A stretch of DNA of 64,000 bases from Epiperipatus broadwayi (Eukaryota > Onychophora > Udeonychophora > Euonychophora > Peripatidae): positions 13,092,258-13,156,257 of the forward strand of contig JAQFVV010000013.1 of the NCBI GenBank assembly GCA_028023455.1, in the 5' to 3' direction. Position numbers and translations under genes: made by a program. The notes under the pieces are model-generated. The model was not told where the DNA came from. It searched no databases and saw only the letters and a list, made by a program, of their open reading frames with translations. How positions within the stretch are numbered: the stretch's first letter is position 1; the number at the start of each line of letters is the position of its first letter. Shown piece by piece: positions 12,069 through 23,082 of the stretch.

Positions 12069-13085
12069 ATTGTCGCAAACATGTGTCTTTATTGGTGCCT
12101 ATATGTGTAAGTGATTAAGGAGATAAAATAGAATATTTTATTTATTTATTAAAAGTCATATTAAAATGTTGTTAAAAGATTATTTTAGTCTTGGAAGTAA
12201 TCAAATTTGGGGATCAATTTAACTGTTAAAACTATCAAGAATCAAGTACTCTAGACATTCATAGATGTAATATTAATCCTATGATTTCATTATTTTCATT
12301 TAATTATAATAAACATTATCATTAATTTTAATTTGGCTGGTATTTGTTTACTGTGTTTGTCTATCATTTGTTTAATATTTGTGAGTCTCATACTCTAAGC
12401 TGAACTAATGTCAGGAGCAGGTAATTTATTTTGTCAGGATGCTCATCATCATTAATGAATATTCGGTTATCTCAAATAAATTTCTAGGTTCAGTAAGTAG
12501 CCTAGTGATGCCATCAAGTGATGATGCTCCTAATGCTGGTGAGATCCAATACAATATATATATATAAGCAAAAAAATATTTTATATTTGCTGCACGTTTC
12601 TCTTAAAATCTTTTTATTAGATCATGAACTATCACCATTCATTATAAAATCTAAAAGATCAACTTCTTTTACTATTCATGTATTTTACATAATGTTTGAA
12701 TCACCTAAACATCCACACAGAAACAATTTGAATTTCCATTTATATATATCTTAACTATGACCAATAAATAGAAAGTCATACTACCATTTCTGTATTAATA
12801 TTAAATGTTTCAAACACTTGGTCATATTAATGATAAAAAATGATCCACGAAATACATATATAGTGAAAAATTAGTCAAAAATATTTTACATTAGATGATA
12901 GCTTATGATTTAATAACAAGCTATCAGAAGAAAAGATTTGATTGGCTATAAACATTCTCAGACACATTTGTCAATATATTGTGTATTTAGGTATTATAAA
13001 ATATTGAATAAAAGCCTTTTTATATAAACATTTATTTTATAATTTTTATTAAATAGTTTATATTCTACATATATTAATGTTTTAT
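12069..13085. other. A/T-rich spacer, nothing recognised
   Basis: No inverted repeats, RNA-like structure or domain found. A 78-codon plus-strand open frame at 12518-12754 is A/T-driven and contains a run encoded by a TA microsatellite, so it is not called. Confidence 0.3.
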
Positions 13086-13095
13086 ATATATATAA

Positions 13096-13275
13096 AACTT
13101 CTATTTCATCACACATTTTTGAAATACAGTATATGAAAAAGATAAATAATCCCCATAATGCAAATCATGCGGAAGCAGCACTCATCAGCATGAAATGCAT
13201 CTTGGGAGTTATTCACCTTTTTCAGATAATTTTATCAATATGTTTCAAGAAATAGTGATGAAATGAGAGTTTTAA
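13096..13275. repeat. Small palindromic element (MITE-like hairpin)
   Basis: The left arm from about 13096 (AACTTCTATTTCATCACA, then GAAAAAGATAAATAATCCCC) pairs with the right arm ending about 13275 (GGGAGTTATTCACCTTTTTC, then AGTGATGAAATGAGAGTTT). A short loop lies around 13170-13185. The inner sequence GAAAAAGATAAATRATC plus a nearby TTCATGCTGA resembles the arms of the 54.9-56.2 kb cluster, suggesting one family. Confidence 0.6.
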
Positions 13276-13279
13276 GTTT

Positions 13280-14525
13280 GTCTAAAATTAATAATATACA
13301 TTGGAAAAAAATTGGAATAAAGTTAAATTAATTATACCATATTTAAAGTTTATATCAGAGCTAGAAATTATATAATAATTCTAGCCTAAAAAATGATTAG
13401 TAAGAATTATTAATGTATTTATCTAAAATAAACAGTGACAAAGATGTGTGTAAAAAGTTTGTTACTTTTTAATTAAATTGTAGTAATATTAATGTATATA
13501 TATTTTTAAGGTTCATCACATTGCTGAGAAAAACTGAATCTGGATACAAAATTGTATGGGATGGATATAATTAAATGGAATTAACATGAAGGTTATTGAC
13601 ATATAAACTTTTTTTTAAAAAAAGACAATAAAAATTAATAATAAACCATATATAAGATGTTTTTATAATCTTTCCTAAAAGTATTGTTTTGACAGTTATA
13701 TAAATATTTGTATTTTGAATATATATTTTATAATATTATGCTTTGCAGTCTCTAATTTTTTATTTTCAAAATATTTTGAATATATCAAATTAACTTCATC
13801 AGCTTGCAGTATATAAATAAAACTGCTAAACTGGAGCATCTTAGTCATATAAGGGAATGTAGCTCCAAGTTTAAAATACTAAAATAAATTACATTAAAGG
13901 AAGGGCAAACTACCTTCAATAAAAATTAAATACTATCATTTAGTTATAATAGCCTGCTGCCCAATGACCTCAACCTGATGACATCAGGAAGAGAACTTAA
14001 CATTCATAATTACGTTTACTTGTTTTATTTTAATGTTTACTATTTTACATAGTCAGATTGTTTGAGATATATAAAACATAAGCAATTAGAATTATATTAT
14101 GTGTAGATTTTTAATTAAATTATATAAATGCTATATATTGAAGAGAAAAATAATAATGACTTATGTTCCAGTATATTAGCATTTTTATATAAAACTTTGT
14201 TGATCAGTAAAATTTAATCGTAAACTACATTTTTATGTATTATTTTTATATTGATATGAATACAAAAACATATTCAATAATATTTGTAATGATATATTTA
14301 TATATTCTTGTTATGTTATATTTTTGTTACAAAAAATAAATAAAATTGCATTCAATATTTTGAGTTGTTTTTTTTTTTTAAGTTTTACTGACTTTTCCTT
14401 GTATATTTAATTAAACAAAGGTCACATTTTTCTTCAAGATTAAAAATTTCAATAGAAGTAATAAAAAAATTAGTAGACACTAGATAGCAATAAAACAGAT
14501 TTAAATATCATATAAAAACTTACAA
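13280..14525. other. A/T-rich spacer, nothing recognised
   Basis: Low-complexity A/T-rich sequence with short TA runs. No ORF, repeat copy or splice-like patch stood out. Confidence 0.3.
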
Positions 14526-14531
14526 AAAAAA

Positions 14532-14666
14532 GTTTCGGCCATATTTTATGATCATTATCAAGATTTAAATACTATCTTTATTTTTCTTAAGCAGCATTAA
14601 TGTTAGTATAAGGATAATATAAAAAAAGAAATTTGATTAATGACAATCATAAAATATGGCGAAATG
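14532..14666. repeat. Small hairpin element
   Basis: Arms TTTCGGCCATATTTTATGAT and, inverted, ATCATAAAATATGGCGAAA lie at the ends of a 135-bp palindrome with an A/T-rich interior. This is the size and shape of a short MITE. No convincing target duplication was seen. It lies just downstream of the proposed terminal exon at 14685-14795 and would be inside or just past the 3' UTR of that candidate gene. Confidence 0.55.
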
Positions 14667-14684
14667 ATGAATAGAAAATTGTAA

Positions 14685-14795
14685 TTATGTGATTAACAAC
14701 AGCGGACCATCTTGAAGTGCAACAAGCATGCACTTGCAGACTCCAAACTTTAGCAATTTGATATCTTCGCAACCATATTCAACAGGACAATTTGC
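14685..14795 (-). CDS. Candidate terminal exon of a small secreted cysteine-containing protein
   Basis: On the minus strand an AG acceptor at 14797-14796 follows a pyrimidine-rich tract (TTTTTTATTTTTCAG lies slightly upstream). The next 36 codons read without a stop from GCA to TAA. The peptide begins ANCPVEYGCEDIKLLKFG and continues VCKC, giving a C-x5-C-x10-C-x-C spacing. It is clearly less A/T-rich than its flanks, and an AATAAA lies near 14580. Phase 0 matches the donor of the candidate exon at 16944-17011. The cysteine pattern suggests a disulphide-bonded extracellular peptide, but I cannot place it in a family. Chance similarity is possible because the exon is short. Confidence 0.35.
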   Translation of the reverse strand, partial: ANCPVEYGCEDIKLLKFGVCKCMLVALQDGPLLLIT

Positions 14796-14924
14796 CTACT
14801 TGATAACTGAAAAATAAAAAATCCTTTTCGACCATGACAAAATGTCTTAAGTAATATTTAAAATTATTGTGTGTTTTCTAATATCCGGTCACATAATCTT
14901 AGTTGATCTTCTTTTACTAATTGT

Positions 14925-15035
14925 GTAAGCATAAAGAATGGTGATCATGTGATGTTCTGTAGTTTAATGCCAATCCTGACAATAGGATTATTGTGACTGG
15001 TTATTAAAGAACCAAAGACAACAAAAAAAAAGGTA
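14925..15035. repeat. Foldback family A, isolated outer-arm fragment
   Basis: The sequence TGTGTAAGCATAAAGAATGG, followed by TGATCATGTGATGTT and then an AATCCTGACAATAGGATTAT-like stretch, matches the outer arms seen at 42541-42670, 42928-43056 and 35527-35570. It stands alone here, about 230 bp from the inner palindrome at 15263. Confidence 0.65.
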
Positions 15036-15262
15036 ATCAATTCAGAGGGATACTTACAAGTCAATTTTCAATCTAACATTCATTCATGGTTAAATACTAT
15101 CATTAAAAGTTGGAATAGAGTTAGGTGCTTTAGTAAAAGTTTTGGCTTATACATTCCATAGAACTCAGTAAAAATATAAAGTAGGAATTTTCTAATTAAG
15201 TATTATTTTACATCATTATACTTTGACCATCTTTTGAATTATGATATAAGAATTGAAATTAA

Positions 15263-15665
15263 AACAGGCAAAAACTCACTATACATATTGCCACACTGCA
15301 AGTTAGAGTAATCAATGGATGCCAGAAGGCTTGTGCTTAAAATCCCCATCTAGTGCCTACTCATCCAATATCCCCAGACTAGTTTCTGGCTTGTGGAATT
15401 TGTCAGTGAGGAGCCTTGGTTCTGAGAGCACTGTACCTAGATCTTAGGATCCAATGCAACCTTCCAACAGCCACCTTTTATTTCTACTCAACTACAAAAC
15501 TATGAGTCTTAAATTGATATTTTCAATCCAAGCCCATCAGCTTATATAATCATATAGGTCTGAACTCAGATGAACTAGATGGGGATTTTATGCACTTGCC
15601 TTATGGCATCCAGTGATTACTCTAGCTTGCAGTGTGGCAATATGTATAGTGAGTTTTTGCCTGTT
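15263..15665. mobile_element. Foldback family A element flanked by TTAA
   Basis: A 403-bp palindromic element with ends AACAGGCAAAAACTCACTAT and the exact inverse. TTAA flanks both sides (15259-15262, 15666-15669). The first ~45 bp of each end are a near-perfect inverted repeat. Inside are the family blocks around GCATAAAATCCCCATCTAG, AGACTAGTTTCTRGCTTGTG and GTCAGTGAGGAGCCTTGG. TTAA targets are used by piggyBac, Kolobok and Sola3 transposases; the ends alone do not decide. No coding capacity. An outer-arm sequence (GCATAAGATATGGTGATCAT) follows at about 15690. Confidence 0.82.
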
Positions 15666-16054
15666 TTAATAACAATTATAAGCAAGCATAAGATATGGTG
15701 ATCATGTGATACAAGAATTGAGATGATGACTTTTAATAATAAATTCATTTTGTCTATCATTTATATTTGGACAAAAATATTGAATTTTTTAATTAGTTCT
15801 TTGTAATCTTAAAAATGAAAAAATTGCACATCTTAATGAGATATCTGGACAAGTTTTAAAATGTAATGGAGATAAATTAAAATTATTGGATTTTTTAGAA
15901 ATATATGGAGTCATGAAATTGTATGATTAAACTTAATTATGCTTCCATTTTCCCAGTTTTAAAAACAAAATAAATAAACAAGAATGTAGTAATATCAGAG
16001 GCTGAATGTGGCTTTGGAAAATCATGAATCACTTGGAGACATAAGTTTTCATTG

Positions 16055-16300
16055 TGAGACAAATATAAGATAAATGTCAGGAATAAAGGAGTGACTTATA
16101 TATTGCATTTATTAATTTGGATTAGATATTTGATTCAGTTAATCAAACAAGTCCATGACATTGCTTGAAATTACTTGGTTGTCCACCAAAGTTTATTCGT
16201 ATTATGCAGCTTTTACATGATAGATAAGAGGAAATGTTATTACATAAGATAGAAAATTTGAGATAAAATGAAAACTGATGCTTCAACTTTGTTTAAGATT
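16055..16300 (+). pseudogene. Non-LTR reverse transcriptase relic (finger/palm start)
   Basis: Conceptual translation with stops gives RQI-DKCQEQRSDLYIAFINLD, then IFDSVNQ, then CLKLLGCPPKFIRIMQLLHD. This is the classic RT motif A neighbourhood (I/VDL-KAFDSVN) followed by the conserved GCPPKF-I--LHD segment of Jockey/CR1/L2-like LINEs. Two stop codons and the loss of the KA of the motif show it is dead. The endonuclease, the catalytic Y/F-x-DD box and the 3' end were not found nearby, so only a short fragment remains. Confidence 0.75.
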
Positions 16301-16566
16301 TTTTTATCTTTTTGCATTAATATTCATGAGACAAAATATGCATACATTCCTGTGAATGAATACTTACTTAATGCGCAAATTTTAATTTTTCCATTATATA
16401 ATGTTGAGGATTTTTTTTTTTGATCTTGATCACATAGAAAATGACTCGTTCCTGGATTCTAACACTATATAGCAATGGTATAATGACAAAATATTGTTAA
16501 TCATTTCTGATAAACCACTAAAAATCACATAATCACCAACTCTTAATGCTAGCACATAATTATTAA

Positions 16567-16721
16567 ACAGGCAAAACTCTCCATACAATAGTGCCACCCT
16601 ACTCACCCTGGATATTAGATGAGTAGGAACTAGATGGGGATTTTATGCACAAGTCTTCTGGCATCCATTGATTTCTCTGGTTGGCATAGGGTGGCACTAC
16701 TGTATGGAAAATTTTGCCTGT
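16567..16721. mobile_element. Foldback family A element, short copy flanked by TTAA
   Basis: A 155-bp palindrome with ends ACAGGCAAAACTCTCCATAC and the imperfect inverse ending TTTTGCCTGT, flanked by TTAA at 16563-16566 and 16722-16725. It keeps only the outer part of each arm of the longer copies (GATGGGGATTTTATGCACAA block, joined near TACTCACC). Upstream, 16505-16560 matches the family's outer arm (ATCACATAATCACC, then GCACATAATTA). It is an internally deleted, non-coding derivative. Confidence 0.85.
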
Positions 16722-16943
16722 TTAATCATTACTGGTAGTTTGAAAAAAATAACAACAGCTTTATACAATTTTTAATTTCAAATTCTCCTTTAAAATGAAT
16801 GTGTCTAGGTACTAAACATACCCAGCCAAGCACAAAGTACCAAATAAATAGAATGCTGTTAAAATGATTGGTTTTTGTAAAGAATAAAAATATTTGTAGT
16901 AAGTATTGTTGCTATGAATATGATATTTAAAAAATTGCTTTAC

Positions 16944-17011
16944 CTGTTTTAAAAGTAAATTGGAATTAAAACCTTCTACCGGCTCCCCTCCCCTCTTTAT
17001 TTTTATATTGT
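16944..17011 (-). CDS. Candidate internal exon, 68 nt
   Basis: On the minus strand the segment lies between a TTTTCTAG acceptor (AG at 17013-17012) and a CAG|GTAAAG donor (exon ends 16944). It encodes NIKIKRGGEPVEGFNSNLLL then KQ. Its GC content is above that of its flanks, with a G-rich run at 16981-16995. It starts in phase 1, which fits the phase of the GTGAGT donor at 18680-18675, and ends in phase 0, which fits the acceptor at 14795. The same frame stays open for 71 codons if unspliced (17027-16812). I do not recognise the peptide; a KR-GG step could be a prohormone-type cleavage site, which is speculative. Confidence 0.35.
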
Positions 17012-17029
17012 CTAGAAAATCGTTCATGT

Positions 17030-18670
17030 GAATAATAAGTTTCGATGGAATTTTAACACTTAACTATTCAAATAATGCTTTATCTAATTTTCCGTGTTCT
17101 TTAAGAGAATTTTCTTTTAACAGTAAAAATTAAATAATTTATTTAAATTATTTAACTTTAAACAAACTTATTAAAGATAATACACACACTAACATATACA
17201 CATATTAAATCTCATTTATATATTTTTTGTGTATAGTTTAAGAAAAAAATGTTGTTAACAAGTAAAAAAACATTACTGATTTTATTAATATTAAAAGAAT
17301 AAAAATGTTAAAAATATTAATGAAATAAAAGCTTATAAAAAACTGCTATTACTGCCATCTGTCTACATTTATTATTATCATTATTTTATTTTCATGATTT
17401 GAAGCACAATGTGTCATTATATTTAAGATATAATTAACACTAATGTTACACAGTTGCTCTTGATGATTGAATATTTTGTTTAATAATTCCAGTCACCATT
17501 TGCTCACATATACACAAACATGAATACTATAATTAATTAAACATATCTCCAGGAAATATCTACCCTTTTAATTGAATTAGTCATTATTTATATATTGTGA
17601 CTGAAATACATTTTGATGCTGCTGTAAAATGTATTTAAACATATAAATAAAAGCTGGGTAACCTGCATTAATCTTACTTTGAAATATGTACATTCAAAGC
17701 AGAATTCCTAAGTTTAGACCTCTAATGATGATTTTTCCTTATGAATAACTCTTAAAGTCCAAGATGCCATCTTAAATTTAAAAAAAAAAAATTACAACAA
17801 ATATAATTTATGACATATTTTCTGTTTGAATATAGTAAATATAAAACTACATACATTGTTAGAACCAGCAAATATGAAAGAATGTAATAAAGCTAATAAA
17901 ATAGCCATTACCTAAAAAAAAGGAGAGATTTTTAATACTTTTAAACATGTTTATTTTTACATTAGTTGACAAATTCTAAATTTTGAAAGTTAAATGTTAA
18001 AATGACAATTTCATAGATAACTTTATCATATTTGTCATAAAATGCTGAAAAAATTGATATATAACTTAGCTTACCCGAGATAATTTTTTATAGTAAAAAT
18101 TATAAAAACTGTGCAATTGGTGACTTTCATTTTTACTAGAAGACTCAGATCTTGTCCTTCCATGCAGGGTGTTTTCTAGTTCTTCCATGCAGTAGATCTA
18201 TTAGAAATGTTTGGTTTTAGTGAGAGCAAAAAAAAAAAATAATAACAGTAAGAACAGTGCATGAGATATTATGCAAAGAGAACATTAGTAAATTGTAATT
18301 TATGAAAAAATATAATAAGCAACAAAATTTTTTTTTTTATTATGAGCACTGATTATGATGTATGAGAGTGAATGACTGAAGGTGCTTGAAAATCTGTGTT
18401 CAAGAGATTATTACAAAATTGTAACAAATGAATACAGCACTACTGTAATCATCCAATATTCAAATGAGCAAATAAACAATCATATAAATAAAATCATAAT
18501 ATATCTTGCCTATTGCACTAAATATAGGTATATGATTGAGTCTGGATGTGTATGTTTTTATATCATTGCAATGTAAATTGCCTAAAGTTCTATAGCATAT
18601 TTATTGTTTTCTACATATATTTAATTATATAAAATAAAAAAATAATAAAAAATAAATAATAAAACTAATT
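17030..18670. other. Spacer; intron of the candidate minus-strand gene if that model holds
   Basis: A/T-rich sequence with no transposon copy recognised. One less A/T-rich patch at about 18140-18200 contains a 17-bp near-direct repeat (CTGCATGGAAGRACWAGA on the minus strand, twice, 25 bp apart). It could be a further small exon, but no clear splice frame emerged. Confidence 0.3.
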
Positions 18671-18680
18671 GAATACTCAC

Positions 18681-18912
18681 TAATTCCTGGCTAAACATGA
18701 TCATCCATTTCAAATTTGAATCCAGTCGTGAAGGCGTTAGATGTGGTTACCACACTTGTCCTTGCAGATAAAAAATGACTCCAATCCTTTTTTTTTGACA
18801 TTGCAGCTTCCAAATCTGAACTGCCTTGAAAATGAGCTAGAAAAAGAAGGCTTGCAAACACAGACAATGCCAATTTCATATGCATAGCAAATGATAAGAG
18901 GATGCAATTCAG
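18681..18912 (-). CDS. Candidate first coding exon with signal peptide
   Basis: Minus-strand ATG at 18885-18883 opens 64 codons. The N-terminus is MHMKLALSVFASLLFLAHFQ, a textbook secretion signal: basic residue, hydrophobic core, small residues before a possible cleavage near GSSDLEA. The rest is hydrophilic, with KKKDWSH and TTGFKFEMDDHV. A TTTTTTACAG acceptor-like site precedes the exon (18915) and a consensus GTGAGT donor follows (18680-18675). However, a TAG at 18693-18691 lies in frame ten bases before that donor. The segment may therefore be a complete 64-residue secreted peptide, the start of a pseudogene, or an exon whose true frame or donor differs. Confidence 0.42.
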
Positions 18913-19167
18913 CTGTAAAAAAGCTTTCCAGTTAGTAAATCTAAAAAAAATGAGAGAAAAAAAAATTAAAAATTGTATTTTAGAAAAAAAATCGTAAAAA
19001 ATTCAAATTTCATTGTAGAAAAAAAAATACACACATCTTTTTAATTGTAATGGAACAAATGGTCTAAGACCCATATGTGTATAATTTACCAATTCCACAC
19101 AAACTCAGTTGAAACTCTAAACTTTTGAACAGTGGCTCCTAGGCACTGTGGACTAAAACAGTATAAC

Positions 19168-19890
19168 AGATGCAAAAAGCAAAATAAAAATGTTTGGTAG
19201 ATTTCAGTTTATGGATAATAAAAGAATAACCAAAATAGTATTTAATTGGGTTATGAATAAAGGGCAGGCAACAAGATGGGTGAGAAAGGTAATGCAATAT
19301 GCAGATTTGGATAAAGACTATGTCAGTATATTTATACAAAAGGTAGGATGATTGTGTTAGGAGACTTGTTGATGTTATAGTGTTAAGGAATGGGATACAA
19401 GAATAGATGCATTAATAAAGAATAGGTAGTTGGAGAACTAAGATGGAGAATAAAAAGAGTTTAAATAATTGTAGAAGGAAACAGAATATTGGGTGCGAGT
19501 TAATTTATGATAATAGCAAGGAAAGTAATTTACTGTTTAAGACTAGAATTAGATCTTAGCAACAGGGAATTATACATGTAAGTGGGAAAATGTGGGTGAT
19601 TTAGTCTGCAAATTGTATAAGGAAGGCATAGAAAATATTAGGCATCTGTTAATTGAATGTAAATGCCTGAAAGCAGAAAGGGTACAAATAATGACGTTGT
19701 GGAAGAATAAATATAAAAAAGTGATATGCTGTGGAAATGGGATGGAGCAGAATAGAGAAGAATATGAGAAAGCTTAGAGTGGGGAATGAAAAGAGAAGTC
19801 AAAATGGCCATCAGGTTTCTCTGGGCATAGTTGCTGAGAGATCCCTGATTCCCGTATAAGCAGAAATCACAGTGCATCACATCACATCAA
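19168..19890 (+). mobile_element. LINE family 1, 3' end fragment (copy A)
   Basis: The sequence aligns with 44398-45175 and lacks everything 5' of the C-terminal domain. It encodes, with stops, the cysteine/histidine segment of the ORF2 C-terminus (DLVCKLYKEGIENIRHLLIE, then CKC). It shares the 3' end GTTTCTCTGGGCATAGTTGC and terminates in short CATCACATCA repeats. The 5' truncation is typical of target-primed reverse transcription. Copy B begins immediately after its tail. Confidence 0.85.
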
Positions 19891-19893
19891 CAT

Positions 19894-20583
19894 TTGTGGT
19901 TTGAGATAAGGTTAAGAAGACAAGAATGGATGGTTGCTGTAGGGTATATAACCACTGGAAATAGTCAAACTATAATGGAGTGGAAGAGTATAGGGGATAT
20001 GAATAGGCATATTGAAGAAATTGAGATGAAGGTAATAAGAATGAAATCATTTTTGAAGAGTTTTTGTCAGAGAGTGAATTTGAGCATTGAAAATTTATTG
20101 AATATTTATGAGGGACAATACCCATGGTCTAGAAATAATATATTTCACACAATAGATTATGTATTAGTAGAGAAAGAGGGAATGAATAAAATGTGGGAAA
20201 TTAAGGTGTTTAATAATGAAGAGAGAGTATGTAATAGTGATCAAAACTTCTTTATAATAGAAATGGTTAGTAATGTGATGAAAAATAGTAATAAAAGTAG
20301 AAAGGATAGTGAAAGATATGGATGGAGAGTGAATGATAAAAATAAGTCAGAAGAGTATAAAATAAAAGTTGAAAAAAGCATAGAAGAGTTGGACTGGTGT
20401 GATGAAATAGAAAATGTGGCAAATAGGCTTTTAGGTGAGAATATTCAGAAGAATAAAAGTAATAGGAAAGTGAGAGTTAGTAAAAGTCTAAAAGAGAGGG
20501 AAAAGCATGCAGAGAATACAAATGTGATATTAAGAACAAAGAAAGTGACAAAGATGTTAATGCTAAATGGGAAAAGTACTTAG
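19894..20583 (+). pseudogene. APE-type endonuclease C-terminus of LINE family 1
   Basis: This is the longest open frame in the window (229 codons). Around residues 75-120 it reads IFHTIDYVLVEKEGM, then a CNSDQNFF box. This corresponds to the end of the apurinic-like endonuclease of non-LTR retrotransposons, where the catalytic motif is normally SDH; here the His is Gln, so nicking activity is presumably lost. The remainder, rich in Lys/Asn/Glu, is the linker to RT. The frame stops at 20583, just short of RT. Clade assignment is uncertain. Confidence 0.72.
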
Positions 20584-20849
20584 AAAAAAAAGTTGGCTAA
20601 AATAGATAATTGTAGAGAGAGAATAAAATTGAATAGTAAACTGTTGGAAAATATTAATAAAAGTGAAAGAGATGGGAGTTAAAAATTTTGGAAATACATT
20701 AAAAGAAAGAATGTAAGGGAGAAAGAAATAGTATTACTAGATGATGAGGGAATAGAGTGTAGTTCTAGAGAGAAATTAGAGATAATCTTAAAAAATTATG
20801 TAATTGATATAGAAAAGATGCTAGATGTGAAGCACAGAATGATAGAAAT

Positions 20850-21430
20850 ATGAATGTATATAGTAATGGGAATATACAATTTACAGAAAATGATCTGAAT
20901 GAGGCAGGCAAGAAATTGAAAGGTGGAAAAGCAAGAGGTTTGGATGGATGGGCAGCAGAGATGGTAATAAATTTAGGCCACAGGGTAAAATTAAAACTAT
21001 TATCATATTTTAATAAGATGGCACAGAAGAGATTTTCTGGGTAGTTGGAGTAATACAAGAGTAAGGCTACTATTTAAAGGGAAGAATCATAGAAAATTAT
21101 TGTTTATTATAGACTGATAGCAGTAAGGTCAGTGCTATATAAAGTGTTCTCATATATGGTTGCTGGAAGGATTGCAAAATGGATGAAAGAAAATAATATA
21201 GTGGGAGTAATGCAAGGGTTTTTTCGATCAGATAGGCATATAGGAGATAGTTTATTGGTAATTACACAACTTATGGATATGAGTAGGAATACAGGTAGAC
21301 AGTTATATATGGTTTTTATAGATATAGAGAAGGCAAGTGAGTAAATAGAAATAGATTATGGGTAAGTTTAGTAAATTTGGGAATTGATGAAGCTTTAGTG
21401 GATATTATTAAGAAATTATATGAAAATAAT
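20850..21430 (+). pseudogene. Reverse transcriptase N-terminal half of LINE family 1 (copy B)
   Basis: Two frames cover this part. The first has FTENDLNEAGKKLKGGKARG with LDGWAAEM, the RT motif 0/1 region. The second has VLYKVFSYMVAGRIAKWMKE, MQGFF, GDSLLVITQLMDMSRNTGRQ and then motif A as FIDIEKASE, where family members normally have KAYD/E. A frameshift near 21040-21130 and a stop at 21344 separate the pieces. The matching stretch of copy C begins at about 43353. Confidence 0.8.
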
Positions 21431-21445
21431 TACTATTATAACAGG

Positions 21446-23082
21446 GCTGAGTTCAAACCCTGTTCTAAGTCAGATGGTAATATTGCCGAGCATATATATC
21501 TAATTAAATCAAAAGTAATGTCAAGTAAATTATTATTTTTCTTTTTTGTTGTGGTCTTGTATGCGAGGCATACATATATATTTAAGTAATTAAATAAAAA
21601 CATTGAAATATAAGAGGGACGGGGATTATATGGTTTGTGCTCTGATATTTATTTATATGCGTCTTTATATTGCTGCATGAGTGAATAAATGTAATAATTT
21701 CGTAAAAAAAAATAAAGTTATTTTAATTTAAAAAGAAATATTCCAAGATGGTCGATTAAAGGAAGAATGTCACAAATTATAAAAAAATTAATTAATTGCA
21801 AAGAAAGGACCCGAAAAGTTACAGATCACTATCTTGAGACAAAGACATTTTAATTAATAAAATAAAATGTTAAAAGTAATAGACAATGAATGGTCGAGTG
21901 TAGATCGCAAGGTAAATTGGAAATTCCTAAGCTTAGATAAGAGAAACAAGAAAGAAAAGTATTGAAAAGATTTTTATTTCGCAAACCACATGGTTTAATG
22001 AAAGAAGAAAGAACAATGGTATAATGAATAAGAGTCGAAAAGCTGAACTGAGAAGGACTTCTATAGCTGTGACTGCCACGAGCAGGATCGTAAGAAAAAG
22101 TTAGTAAAAAGAAAAAAGTTTATAATTGAAAAATCATAAATAGGCTGGGGTAGAAGAGCAGAACAGGCCAGGCTATGCCATCCATCCCACAGAGAGACTA
22201 CTGTCACTGTAAATGTAGGAGCAAAGCCCTTCTTCAAACCATGAAAAGAACAGCATTCACCGGATGCCATTGATTGCCTTATGGAAATTGACCAAGGAAA
22301 GAAATATTTTAATCATACAGCTAATAATCTACACCCGGGTGAGATAAACCAAACATTTTCGTAAGTGATAATAACTATTTTGAATGAAAGCACGTCCTAT
22401 TAAATAATGCGTAAAAGGTTTAAAGTAAATGAATAAAATGTTGAAATAATACACTGTATACGCCTTAATAGACAATGCCTGATTGAAATTGTTTTCAAGC
22501 TATGATCTGTATTTTTGTGTATTGCATTTATAAACTTGTGTGAGTGTATTTACATGCGGGTTATTTAATTATTTGGGCACAAACCAATATCCAATTCTGG
22601 GATTCTATGGGTTTTGTTTTATTATTAGTTTTATATTAATAAATATTAATTAGTATTATAAATTAAATTGTGTGTGTTAGTGTTAATTTCTTAAAATAAT
22701 ATTAAAAAGCAAAAAATAGGAAAGCAAACGAATAGTTCATGCGCTACATGCACATTTTTATATGTTCCCTCCACCTCTTTCCCATGGTCACCGACTACTA
22801 CCCCTGAGTGAGCTAGCCAGAGGTACAAACTCTAATCACCAGCAATAGATACTCATCCTCTCCCAGCATAATTCTTATTTATTCGTAGGTAAGATTGGTG
22901 CTTGAGGTTATTATTGATGCTCATAAATATGCTGGGTGAGTAATTAGAGGGCATCGCAAAACCAACCATGCATATATGTGTTCATATTATAAATTTCTGT
23001 TAAATAAAAGAGCAAAACTTAAGTTTAAAATACAGAATAAACGTGTATCATATATATACGTGTTTACGCCGGAATAAACGGT
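21446..23082. mobile_element. 1.6-kb insertion in LINE copy B
   Basis: The insertion interrupts RT between motifs A and B, as shown by the uninterrupted copy at 43640-43700. ACTAT occurs at both junctions (about 21441-21445 and 23083-23087), so a 5-bp target duplication is likely. The left end holds an ACAGGG...CCCTGTT mini-hairpin containing AGTTCAAACCC, a good RNA polymerase III B-box match. The interior shows no readable polymerase or transposase. Relatively CpG-rich, GC-richer pieces lie at 22050-22270 and 22740-22960. The class is undetermined; the ends do not form an inverted repeat. Confidence 0.6.

Noticed and set aside
18382-18576. 64-codon plus-strand ORF near the candidate signal-peptide exon
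   Set aside because: Ile/Asn/Tyr-rich with no signal or domain; explained by base composition.
19638-19880. 80-codon minus-strand ORF
   Set aside because: Antisense of the LINE family 1 C-terminal domain.
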